Assembly: GCA_035551935.1 (NCBI GenBank)
Contig: DASZMJ010000528.1
Coordinates: 1-22,709, forward strand
Length of the DNA stretch: 22,709 bases
DNA from: DASZMJ01 sp035551935
GTDB lineage: Bacteria; Planctomycetota; Planctomycetia; Isosphaerales; Isosphaeraceae
Direction of reading: 5' to 3'
Both the position numbers and the translations under genes were made by a program. The notes beneath the pieces are model-generated. The model had not been told where the DNA came from. It made no database searches and saw nothing but the letters and a program-made list of their open reading frames with translations. Each line of letters starts with the position of its first letter. The stretch's first letter is position 1. Below are positions 15,292-20,966 of this stretch, one piece after another.

Positions 15292-15319
15292 TTGCCTTTT
15301 TTCCGGTCTTGGCGACAAT
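15292..15319 (+). promoter_or_regulatory. Candidate promoter of the MurE-like gene
   Basis: TTGCCT (15,292-15,297) and GACAAT (15,314-15,319) are separated by 16 bp and resemble sigma-70 hexamers at four and four-to-five positions. An overlapping TTGCCA lies at 15,286. The leader to ATG 15,444 would be about 118 bases. Confidence 0.38.
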
Positions 15320-15443
15320 GCCGCCGCGTTCGGGGGGGTGGGACGAGGCGACCCGATTCGACGGCGACAACGCAACCGCGCGGCACGATGCGGCGCGGCC
15401 CCGGAAGTCTTCCCGGTTCTTGGCGGCAAGGAGGCGAGGGCCG

Positions 15444-16955
15444 ATGGCACGCTGGTTCGTCGACCGTTCACCCCAGCGGGGCATCCCGTCGGTGAGCCTG
15501 AGGAGGCTCTTGCCCGACGCGACGTTCGTCGGTTGCAGCGACCTGGAGGTCTCGGGCTGCTCGGCCGACAGCCGTCGGCTCGACCCCGGCCAGGTCTTCG
15601 TCGCCGTGCGCGGCTCGCGGCACGACGGCCATCGGTATGTCGCCGACGCGGTCGAGCGCGGGGCGGTCGCGGTGATCGTCGAGCACCCTTGCCCCGAGGC
15701 CGGCCCCTTGCAGGTCATCGTCCCCGACGCTCGCCTCGCCCTGGCCCGGCTCTCGCAGGCATTGGCCGGCGACCCGTCGGAACGCCTGCGGATCGTCGGC
15801 GTGACCGGCAGCACCGGGGCGACCGCCGCCAGCCTCTTCCTCCGCGCGATCTTCGAGGCGGCCGGCGGCCGGTTCGGCCTGGTCGGCCCGTCGGGTTGGT
15901 CGGACGGCGTCGAGCACCGCCCGGGACCGGACCTGCCCCGCGCCGAGGACCTCGCGCGGATGCTCAGCGCGATGGTCGAGCGCGGCTGCGCCGGCGGGAT
16001 CGTCGAGGTCCCCGAGGAGGCCCTGGCGCGGCGCGATTGCGAGGGGATCCGCTTCGACGCCGTCCTCGTGACCGACCTGCAAGGCTCCCCGCGGGAACCG
16101 GACGAGGCCCGCATCCTTCGACGGTCCCGCACCGCCCGGCTCTGCCGCCGGCTCGTCCCCGGCGGCCTGGCGATCGTCAACGCCGACGACCCCGACGCCG
16201 AACTCCTGGGGGCCGTCAAGCTTGACGCCCGCCGCCTCTCCTTCTCGCTGGCCGGCGCCGGCGACGTGAACGCCCGAATCGACCGGATCGACGCCGACGG
16301 CGCACTCGTGACCTTGACCGGCCTCGACCGCAACGTGACCGTGTCCCTCGGCCTGATCGGCCGCCGACACGTCGGTCATGCGTTGGCCGCGGCGGCCCTG
16401 GCCTGGTCGCGGGGGATGTCCGACGAGGCGATCGTCGCCGGGCTCGAAGCCGTCCGGGTCGTCCCGGGCCGCCTGGAGGAGGTCGCCGCCGGCCAGGATT
16501 TCCTCGTGCGGGTCGACCGTGCGCGGACGGGCCTGGAGCTCGGCGTCGCGTTGGAGGCCGTGCGCGAATCGGTCTCGGGCCGTTTGATCTGTGTCCTCGG
16601 CGGCGACGGCCACCAGGGCCTCGCGCACCGGCTCGCCCTGGCCGAGGCCGCCGAGGCCGGTGCCGACCAGGTGATCCTCACGACCGGCAGCCCCCGCGGC
16701 GAGGACCCCGACCGCATCCTCGACGACCTGCTCGCCGGCTTCGCCCGCCCCGGCCGCATCCGGATCGAGGCCGATCGCCGCGTTGCCATCGAGGCCGCCC
16801 TCGCGACCGCCGGCGCCGGCGACGCCGTCCTGATCGCCGGCCGCGGCTCGCAGCCCTACCAGATCTTCGACACCCACGCCGTCCCGTTCGACGACCGCGG
16901 GATCGCGACTCGGTGGCTTCTCGGCCAGGCGACCGAGCAGCGACGTTCCGCCTGA
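15444..16955 (+). CDS. Degenerate MurE-like Mur ligase homologue
   Basis: The 503-residue protein has the three-domain plan of MurE, the enzyme that adds the third amino acid to UDP-MurNAc-dipeptide. The N-terminal domain is well kept (GCSADSRRLDPGQVFVAVRG, then DGHRYVADAVERGAVAVIVE). The P-loop reads GVTGSTGATAA (119-129) where active enzymes have GVTGTNGKTTT, so the Lys is lost. IVEVPEEAL replaces EVSSHAL, and TDLQGSPREPD replaces TNLTRDHLDYH. In the C-terminal domain RARTG replaces YAHTP, GSPR replaces the DNPR specificity motif, and AGRGSQPYQ replaces AGKGHEDYQ. ATG 15,444 has AAGGAGG about 9 bases upstream. The frame is intact, so this looks like a retained pseudoenzyme and not a decaying gene. 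Ligase activity is unlikely. Confidence 0.85.
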   Translation: MARWFVDRSPQRGIPSVSLRRLLPDATFVGCSDLEVSGCSADSRRLDPGQVFVAVRGSRHDGHRYVADAVERGAVAVIVEHPCPEAGPLQVIVPDARLALARLSQALAGDPSERLRIVGVTGSTGATAASLFLRAIFEAAGGRFGLVGPSGWSDGVEHRPGPDLPRAEDLARMLSAMVERGCAGGIVEVPEEALARRDCEGIRFDAVLVTDLQGSPREPDEARILRRSRTARLCRRLVPGGLAIVNADDPDAELLGAVKLDARRLSFSLAGAGDVNARIDRIDADGALVTLTGLDRNVTVSLGLIGRRHVGHALAAAALAWSRGMSDEAIVAGLEAVRVVPGRLEEVAAGQDFLVRVDRARTGLELGVALEAVRESVSGRLICVLGGDGHQGLAHRLALAEAAEAGADQVILTTGSPRGEDPDRILDDLLAGFARPGRIRIEADRRVAIEAALATAGAGDAVLIAGRGSQPYQIFDTHAVPFDDRGIATRWLLGQATEQRRSA

Positions 16956-16984
16956 TTCGAAATCGTCCGGAAGGCTCGTCGAAC

Positions 16985-17051
16985 GTAGGGTCCGCCGTGC
17001 GGGCCGATCCCCATGGGACTTGAGGGGGTCGGCCCGCACGGCGGACCCTGC
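16985..17051. repeat. Long palindromic repeat, GTAGGGTCCGC family, copy 2
   Basis: Arms beginning GTAGGGTCCGCCGTGCGGG (16,985 onward) and ending CCCGCACGGCGGACCCTGC (to 17,051) pair over about 26 positions with two G-T-type differences. The outer part matches the arms of the 480-548 palindrome. It lies 30 bp after the MurE-like gene and directly against the transposase relic. It may terminate transcription from either side. Confidence 0.72.
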
Positions 17052-17064
17052 GATTCATGATGCA

Positions 17065-17160
17065 TCAGCGCGGGCAGGCCAACCCCGCGGCGTGCAGCCA
17101 GCCGGCGAGCTCGGCGTAGCAGGCGTCCTCATCCTTCAGGTCGGTGATCGGGAAGTCCAT
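17065..17160 (-). pseudogene. IS1595-type transposase remnant, N-terminus only
   Basis: From ATG 17,160 the minus strand encodes 31 residues, MDFPITDLKDEDACY then AELAGWLHAAGLACPR, followed by TGA. This matches the opening of IS1595/ISXO2-type transposases (MDFPIxDLxDEDACYxxLxxWLHPDGLxCPRC), which carries the first half of a zinc ribbon. The expected second Cys of CPRC is replaced by the stop. Only 14 bp follow before the palindrome begins, so the rest of the transposase is gone. Confidence 0.72.
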
Positions 17161-18383
17161 GGGCGACGCGCTCCTGCGATGACGGTTCGGACACCCATGA
17201 ATCTACCGTCCGCGACGCACGCGTGAACTACCCTGCCACCAGTTACCCGACATGAGCCACGGACGTTTTCGGAGACGTCCGCTGCCGGAGTCAGATGCGG
17301 CTGCAACGTCCGATAATGGGCGTTATGTTCGCTTCGATTTTCACACCTTGACTGTGAGTCGTTGGCGACGGTAGAATTGCCGGGGTTGGGAGCGGCGGCT
17401 TCCTCGACCGGCCCCGGGGTCTTCCGCCAAGAAGAGTCCCCCGGGGCCGGTCCCTTGCGCCGGCCGATCTCCGATTCGATGCGGGCGACCTGGACGGCGG
17501 CCGTCGCCGCGAACTTCCCCTTCGCCCCGACGGCCACCCGCTGCCACTGGTCGAGTGCCCTCATGAGGGCGTCGTCGGCGAGGGCCTCGTAGCCGCCGAG
17601 GTCGCCCGCCGCGGCGGGAGCGGCCGGCTTGGGCCGCGGCTTCTCCGCGCGGCCGTCGAGCGAGAACGGGGCCTGCCCCCGCGCGGCCAGGTCGCGGGCC
17701 AGGCGGGCCCGGAGATCGGCCAAGGCCGCGGCGTCGGCGGCCTCTTGCTCGGCCGTGCGGCCGGGGGGAGGGCCGCCTTCCGGGGCCCGATCCCCCCCGG
17801 CCGGCCTCTCCGGAGATTGTTTCTCTGGGTTCTTCAGAGAGGGGGACGGAGTTGACCCCCCGGAGGGACGCCGACGGCCACCGCCCCGGCCACTTTCGTC
17901 CCGGGGTGGGGCCACATCTGGCCACCCCGGGGTGGCCACATCTGGCCCCACTCGGGGCCGGGGACCGCGGAGCAGGAACCGCGGGACGAGTCCCCGGCAA
18001 CCGCCGGTCCCGGCGGCGCGGGTCCACGAGTAGTACCCCGCCGCCACGAGGTGCGTCACCCCGCGCCGGACGGCCCGCGCCGACTTGTTGCACCCGGGGG
18101 TGCCGGCGCCGGCGCCCGCGTGCCAGTCCTCGTCGCCGCGGGCCAGCTGGTCGTTGGTCACGACGATCCGCCGGGAGTTGGGGTGGGTCCCGGCCTGGAC
18201 AGCGGCTAGGACTCGGAAATCGGCGTCGCTGAGGTTCGGGTCGGCGACCGCCCTTTTGGGGATCCGGACCCAGGTCTCGCCGTCGTCGGCCTGGGCCGCC
18301 GGGGGCGTCCCGGTGGGCGGCCCGTCGGGGGGTTCGGTCGGCTGATCCGCCGCCGGCCAAATAATTCTCAAGGCATGGGACAT
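17136..18383 (-). CDS. Helix-turn-helix protein, phage O-like replication protein candidate
   Basis: The 415-residue product starts MSHALRIIWPAADQP. Residues about 36-125 resemble the winged-helix N-terminus of phage O-like replication proteins: TWVRIPKRAVADPNLSDADFRVLAAVQ, then VTNDQLARG, and ARAVRRGVTHLVAAGYYSWTR. The middle is Gly/Pro/Arg-rich, and about 235-330 is helical (EQEAADAAALADLRARLARD, DDALMRALDQWQRVAVGAKG). ATG 18,383 has GAGGAG 8 bases upstream. The last 75 residues or so (after about 340) have different composition, fall in a lower-GC stretch, and run 25 bp into the transposase remnant. The C-terminus may be an artefact of truncation at an element border. DNA binding is likely; the replication role is inferred. 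Confidence 0.62.
   Translation of the reverse strand: MSHALRIIWPAADQPTEPPDGPPTGTPPAAQADDGETWVRIPKRAVADPNLSDADFRVLAAVQAGTHPNSRRIVVTNDQLARGDEDWHAGAGAGTPGCNKSARAVRRGVTHLVAAGYYSWTRAAGTGGCRGLVPRFLLRGPRPRVGPDVATPGWPDVAPPRDESGRGGGRRRPSGGSTPSPSLKNPEKQSPERPAGGDRAPEGGPPPGRTAEQEAADAAALADLRARLARDLAARGQAPFSLDGRAEKPRPKPAAPAAAGDLGGYEALADDALMRALDQWQRVAVGAKGKFAATAAVQVARIESEIGRRKGPAPGDSSWRKTPGPVEEAAAPNPGNSTVANDSQSRCENRSEHNAHYRTLQPHLTPAADVSENVRGSCRVTGGRVVHACVADGRFMGVRTVIAGARRPWTSRSPT
17906..17951. repeat. 46-bp palindrome with two direct GGCCACATCTGGCC copies
   Basis: GTGGGGCC-acatct-GGCCACCCC is followed directly by GGGGTGGCC-acatct-GGCCCCAC. The arms are perfectly inverted about the point 17,928/17,929, but the two ACATCT cores have the same orientation, giving direct repeats of GGCCACATCTGGCC at 17,910-17,923 and 17,934-17,947. 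It lies inside the reading frame of the O-like protein, in the linker after its DNA-binding region. Confidence 0.6.
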
Positions 18384-18464
18384 CGCGGGGGCTCCTCGGC
18401 CCGGATCGCCCCCGTCTTCCGCCAAGAGTCCGGGGTGCGGTCGGCCATGACATGAAAAGGAACG

Positions 18465-18498
18465 CCCCCGCGGGGCCGGTGACGCGGCCCCGCGGGGG
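18465..18498 (-). terminator. Intrinsic terminator candidate
   Basis: CCCCCGCGGGGCCG at 18,465-18,478 pairs perfectly with 18,485-18,498 around a 6-base loop. Read on the minus strand it follows the 18,572-18,901 gene by about 74 bp, and the next bases are CGTTCCTTTTC, a weak T-tract. It separates that gene from the helix-turn-helix protein gene. Confidence 0.6.
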
Positions 18499-18571
18499 AC
18501 GAGGCCGGGTAGGCTCGCGCCGCCCCGGCGTCCTGGATTGCGGTCGTCACACCGCTGTTCACTCGTCGATC

Positions 18572-18901
18572 TTACTCCGCCGGGGTCGGGGTCGCAAGCT
18601 CCCGGGAGAGGTCGTCGGGGGTCACGAGCTTGAGCAGGTCGAGGCGCGGCCGGTCCCCCTCGACGGGGACGATGGCCAGGTCGCCGACGCGCACCCCGTC
18701 GTAACGGCCGGCCTCGGCCAGCTGCCCCAGCAGGCGGCCGGCCAGGGCGGACTCGGCCGCGACCCGCCCCGAGCGGAGGTCGTGGGACTCGGCCGAGGAT
18801 CGCTCCTCTTCGGACTTCAGCCCGAGCCACCGCGCGATGAGGTTGTCGGTGGTCGCCGGGTGGCTACGTCCCCAATCGTCGAGGTCGCCGACGGCGTCCA
18901 T
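18572..18901 (-). CDS. Hypothetical protein of the integrated element
   Basis: The 109-residue product begins MDAVGDLDDWGRSHPATTDN and continues LIARWLGLKSEEERSSAES. A helical middle part is followed by YDGVRVGDLAIVPVEGDRP and LDLLKLVTPDDLSREL. It is acidic and soluble, with no known domain recognised. AAGGAG 7 bases before ATG 18,901 strongly supports the start. A perfect hairpin precedes the ribosome site and another follows the gene, so it seems to be its own transcription unit. Confidence 0.68.
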   Translation of the reverse strand: MDAVGDLDDWGRSHPATTDNLIARWLGLKSEEERSSAESHDLRSGRVAAESALAGRLLGQLAEAGRYDGVRVGDLAIVPVEGDRPRLDLLKLVTPDDLSRELATPTPAE

Positions 18902-18924
18902 AGTTTACTCCTTCTTGGATGATG

Positions 18925-18953
18925 GCCCCGGCCCGGTTCGTCCGGGCCGGGGC
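18925..18953 (-). terminator. Perfect GC hairpin between genes
   Basis: GCCCCGGCCCGG (18,925-18,936) and its complement (18,942-18,953) enclose the loop TTCGT. It lies 9 bp after the stop of the preceding minus-strand gene and just before the ribosome site of the next. No T-tract follows on the minus strand, so it may be a Rho-independent-like pause site or an mRNA-end stabiliser. Its core CGGGCCGGGGC recurs in the hairpin at 19,733-19,767. Confidence 0.5.
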
Positions 18954-18962
18954 GGCGGGTGT

Positions 18963-19193
18963 TCAGTCCAGGGCGATGCGGCCGGCCAGGGCGTCGCGGA
19001 GGTCCGCACGGCGGGCGGCCTCGGCCTCCTCGCGCGCGAGCCGGGCGGAGTGCCATCGGTTGGCGGAGAGGGTGCGGCAGTCGAGGTCGTAGGAGGGGTG
19101 GTCCTCATGCCACCCCACCGACTGCCCGGCCCACCACCGGCGGTCGGCGGCCGAGGGCGGGTCGTCGTCCGGGTCGGGGGCGTCGGGGATCAT
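18963..19193 (-). CDS. Hypothetical protein of the integrated element
   Basis: The 76-residue acidic product begins MIPDAPDPDDDPPSAADRRW and includes WHEDHPSYDLDCRTLSANRW. It ends in a charged helix (HSARLAREEAEAARRADLRD). No family is recognised. Its ATG overlaps the stop of the SWIM protein gene (ATGA), so the two are translationally coupled. The open frame extends upstream in the same phase, but that part is the antiphase shadow of the SWIM gene. Confidence 0.62.
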   Translation of the reverse strand: MIPDAPDPDDDPPSAADRRWWAGQSVGWHEDHPSYDLDCRTLSANRWHSARLAREEAEAARRADLRDALAGRIALD

Positions 19194-19693
19194 AGCGCCC
19201 CCCGACGGTAGCCGGCCGCGGCCTCGGCCCGGAGGTCGCCGCGGTCCATCGCGTCGGGGTCGCACTCCGGGCCCTCGGCGAAGTCGGTCAGGTCGGCCAA
19301 GGCGAGGATGTGCTTGCAGTGCCCGCCCTCGGCCGACTGGCGGCGGCGGAACTCGTAGTCGGCGCACGTGCACTCGGCCGGCTCGCGGCCGTGGCCGTGC
19401 TCCGAGACGTGGTAGGTCTCGCCGTCGTCGTTGGTGAGGGCCCACAGCTGGGTCACTCCGGACCGGCGATCGGCGTCGAGTCGTTGGAGGCCGTAGAACC
19501 GGCCGCGGATCACGAGCGTGGTCCGGGACGGGTCGGCCCAGAGGTACGGGGGCAGCTTGGGCGGCGCGGGGGCCGGCGCCTCGGCCGGCTTCGCGGGGGC
19601 GGCCGGGGCCGGCGCGGGGGCCGGGGCCGGGGCCGGCCGGGTCGGGGAGAGGTCCGGGTAACGGGTCCGGCGGGCCTGTGCTACACTGGCCAT
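19190..19693 (-). CDS. SWIM zinc-finger protein
   Basis: The 167-residue product has an N-terminal basic segment (MASVAQARRTRYPDLSP), an Ala-Pro repeat at about 23-45 (PAPAPAPAPAPAAPAK), and a conserved C-terminal half. RTTLVIRGRFYGLQRLD and TQLWALTNDDGETYHVS are followed by ECTCADYEFRRRQ...GGHCKHILAL. That is the CxC...CxH zinc-binding pattern of SWIM domains, which bind DNA or protein. ATG 19,693 is preceded by AAAGGA. Two downstream genes are coupled or close. SWIM proteins of this small size recur on mobile elements of planctomycetes, as far as I recall; their function is unknown. Confidence 0.8.
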   Translation of the reverse strand: MASVAQARRTRYPDLSPTRPAPAPAPAPAPAAPAKPAEAPAPAPPKLPPYLWADPSRTTLVIRGRFYGLQRLDADRRSGVTQLWALTNDDGETYHVSEHGHGREPAECTCADYEFRRRQSAEGGHCKHILALADLTDFAEGPECDPDAMDRGDLRAEAAAGYRRGAL

Positions 19694-19732
19694 CGATGGT
19701 TCCTTTCGAGTCGCATCGGGGGGTCCGTCACT

Positions 19733-19767
19733 CGCGGGCCGGGGCGTCGTAACCGCCCCGGCCCGCG
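19733..19767 (-). terminator. Perfect GC hairpin between genes
   Basis: CGCGGGCCGGGGC (19,733-19,745) pairs perfectly with 19,755-19,767 around a 9-base loop. On the minus strand it falls 15 bp after the stop of the 49-residue gene and before the SWIM gene. No T-tract follows. It shares its GC core with the hairpin at 18,925-18,953. Confidence 0.48.
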
Positions 19768-19782
19768 TCCGTTGGGGGTGGT

Positions 19783-19932
19783 TCAGGCCGTCCGGTCCCA
19801 GAGTCGTTGCAGGCCGGCCCGGATCGCGTCGCACTCGCCGCGGGTGAGCACCCCCCGCTGCCGCAGGGTCAGGGCCTTGACGCTGGCCCGCACGATCCGT
19901 CGCCGCGACTTACTGATCGTCGAGTACCGCAT
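19783..19932 (-). CDS. Small basic protein (49 residues)
   Basis: From ATG 19,932 the minus strand encodes MRYSTISKSRRRIVRASVKA followed by LTLRQRGVLTRGECDAIRAG and LQRLWDRTA. The product is strongly basic at the N-terminus and apparently all-helical. GGGAG lies 8 bases before the ATG. It is the first minus-strand gene after the divergent control region. No family is recognised; size, charge and place suggest a phage-type regulatory or DNA-binding peptide, but this is inference. Confidence 0.58.
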   Translation of the reverse strand: MRYSTISKSRRRIVRASVKALTLRQRGVLTRGECDAIRAGLQRLWDRTA

Positions 19933-19985
19933 GGCTGTCTCCCGTCCGTTGTCCGCGTCGGGCTCTCATCGTCCCGACACGCAAA

Positions 19986-20051
19986 GTCTAGACGATGCGT
20001 GGCCGGGAGTCAAGGGGGCGGCGCCGGATTTTTTGTGGGCGTTGTCTAGAC
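19986..20051. promoter_or_regulatory. Pair of GTCTAGAC operator-like palindromes
   Basis: GTCTAGAC occurs at 19,986-19,993 and 20,044-20,051, both followed by GA and 58 bp apart. The octamer is a perfect palindrome and is AT-richer than its surroundings. The pair sits in the 236-bp space between divergent small regulatory-type genes. They look like binding sites for one dimeric regulator, possibly the ribbon-helix-helix protein encoded next door. Confidence 0.5.
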
Positions 20052-20065
20052 GACTCGCGGCCGTC

Positions 20066-20090
20066 GAGGTCCTCGACCGTCGAGGACCTC
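20066..20090. promoter_or_regulatory. Perfect 25-bp palindrome in the divergent control region
   Basis: GAGGTCCTCGAC (20,066-20,077) is perfectly complementary to GTCGAGGACCTC (20,079-20,090) around a single central C. Each arm contains the smaller palindrome GAGGTCCTC or GAGGACCTC. With a 1-base centre it is better suited to protein binding or cruciform formation than to an RNA hairpin. It ends 15 bp before the -35 element of the plus-strand promoter. Confidence 0.6.
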
Positions 20091-20104
20091 CGCCCTTTCC
20101 GCCC

Positions 20105-20133
20105 TTGACGAACGCATATACTTCGGCTAGTCT
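20105..20133 (+). promoter_or_regulatory. Candidate promoter for the RHH and Cys-rich genes
   Basis: TTGACG at 20,105-20,110 and TAGTCT at 20,128-20,133 are spaced by 17 bp, and the spacer is AT-rich (GCATATACTT). The leader to ATG 20,169 would be about 29 bases. The palindrome at 20,066-20,090 and the GTCTAGAC sites lie just upstream. Confidence 0.5.
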
Positions 20134-20168
20134 TTCGGGGGAACGTACCGAACCCCGGGGGAGGCGAC

Positions 20169-20381
20169 ATGCTCGCGATGGCCAAGGCGAAGAAGCGGAG
20201 CAAGGCGAAGGCAGAGGAACCCCGACGCAACGTGCTGAGCATCCGGGGGACGGACGATTGGCGCGATTGGATCCACGCGCTGGCCGATCACTGCCGGCTC
20301 AAGAGCGGGGACCTGATCGACCAAGCCTTGATCGAGATGGCCCAGCGGAGGGGCTTCGACGTGCCCCCCCCGAAACGGTGA
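20169..20381 (+). CDS. Ribbon-helix-helix-type DNA-binding protein
   Basis: The 70-residue product has a Lys-rich N-terminus (MAKAKKRSKAKAEEPRR) followed by a probable RHH fold. NVLSIRGTDDWRDWIHALAD is the strand and first helix, and RLKSGDLIDQALIEMAQRRGF the second helix. Similar small proteins with R-G-x-x-x-W-x-x-W and D-L-I-D-x-A-L patterns are widespread in planctomycetes. A GGGGGAGG ribosome site ends 4 bases before ATG 20,169 and 13 before a second ATG at 20,178; the first is taken, although the second gives the more typical start. It likely regulates its own promoter. The next gene starts 8 bp after its stop. Confidence 0.7.
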   Translation: MLAMAKAKKRSKAKAEEPRRNVLSIRGTDDWRDWIHALADHCRLKSGDLIDQALIEMAQRRGFDVPPPKR

Positions 20382-20389
20382 GGACCGCG

Positions 20390-20611
20390 ATGAAGCGACT
20401 TGTGCTCGGATTCATGATCGCCGCGATGTCGGCCGGCTGGTTCGCCCTCGGGGCGAAGACGGCGCCGGCGGACGACTGCTGCGCCGGCCTGGCCATGGCC
20501 AAGTGCATCGGCCGCGACCCGTGCCCGGCGTGCAAGACCTGCGAGCAGTGCAAGCACTGCAATCAAGACGTCGGCACGTGCGGTACTTGCAAGCCGGCCC
20601 CGAAGGGCTAG
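20390..20611 (+). CDS. Secreted cysteine-rich small protein
   Basis: The 73-residue product has a signal peptide (MKRLVLGFMIAAMSAGWFAL then GAKTAPA, cleavage near residue 27). The mature part of about 46 residues holds 10 cysteines: DDCC, AKC, CPACKTCEQCKHC, GTCGTC. The paired CxxC motifs suggest metal binding (iron-sulfur or zinc) or a disulfide-knotted peptide. TGAGGA lies 6-8 bases before ATG 20,390. It forms an operon with the RHH gene. The combination of export and dense CxxC motifs is unusual for an integrated element. No family is recognised; a small toxin, metal-sequestering peptide or host-derived cargo are all possible. Confidence 0.68.
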   Translation: MKRLVLGFMIAAMSAGWFALGAKTAPADDCCAGLAMAKCIGRDPCPACKTCEQCKHCNQDVGTCGTCKPAPKG

Positions 20612-20745
20612 ACTGGACGACGTAGCCGCCCCGCCCGGGTGAGTCGGGAGTGCCCGGGGCGGCGACCGGACGGCCCAACCCGGCGGTTCGTCTGCCGCCG
20701 GGCGTCGCGGCCAGGGGGCCGCTCCGGGGGCGGAACCCCGACCCG

Positions 20746-20776
20746 GACGGCCGCCGATCTCAACTCGGCGGCCGTC
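20746..20776 (+). terminator. Terminator after the RHH/Cys-rich operon
   Basis: GACGGCCGCCGA (20,746-20,757) and TCGGCGGCCGTC (20,765-20,776) pair perfectly around a 7-base loop. CCCATTTTCC follows on the plus strand, a short T-tract. It is well placed to end the transcript that starts near 20,140. Confidence 0.6.
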
Positions 20777-20905
20777 CCCATTTTCCGGGACCGGAATCCC
20801 GATATTCGAGGATTGCATTGACGACCACTTGACCCTAGGATGGCTCCGGGTCGAGCCCCCCGGCCGCTTCGCCGGCCGGGAGCCCGCGCGGGCACGCAAC
20901 CCGAG

Positions 20906-20932
20906 GGCCCGGCCGCAACGCCGGGCCTTTTT
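20906..20932 (+). terminator. Strong intrinsic terminator
   Basis: GGCCCGGC (20,906-20,913), loop CGCAAC and GCCGGGCC (20,920-20,927) are followed directly by TTTTT (20,928-20,932). This is the clearest Rho-independent terminator in the window. It lies 35 bp before the next plus-strand ATG and 23 bp before its ribosome site, so it could also act as a leader attenuator for that gene. Confidence 0.75.
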
Positions 20933-20966
20933 CACCCCGAAACCACCCCGAAACGGAGGGGCGACG

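Larger units (their letters stand above)
20612..20966. other. Intergenic region with multiple hairpins
   Basis: This 355-bp stretch has no convincing gene. It holds an imperfect hairpin shortly after the Cys-rich gene (GCCGCCCC near 20,625-20,632 with GGGGCGGC near 20,656-20,663) and two strong terminator-like structures, listed separately. One AT-richer patch occurs at about 20,777-20,845. The density of stem-loops suggests a boundary between transcription units. Confidence 0.5.

Noticed and set aside
15468..17039. 523-codon minus-strand open frame
   Set aside because: It is antisense to the MurE-like gene, which has family similarity, a promoter candidate and a good ribosome site.
17062..17067. 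Selenocysteine reading of the TGA that replaces Cys in the transposase relic
   Set aside because: A Sec-for-Cys swap is tempting because tRNA-Sec is present, but the codons after the TGA enter the palindrome and do not continue the transposase, so it is a truncation.
17906..17951. CRISPR array
   Set aside because: There are only two short repeats with a 10-base gap, no regular spacers and no cas gene.
18963..19445. 160-codon minus-strand open frame
   Set aside because: Its first half is an out-of-phase shadow of the SWIM gene; the 76-residue version with the ATGA overlap is preferred.
19560..19640. Tandem repeat in the Ala-Pro segment of the SWIM protein as a DNA element
   Set aside because: The GGGGCCGG-type repetition is explained by the (AP)n linker in the encoded protein.
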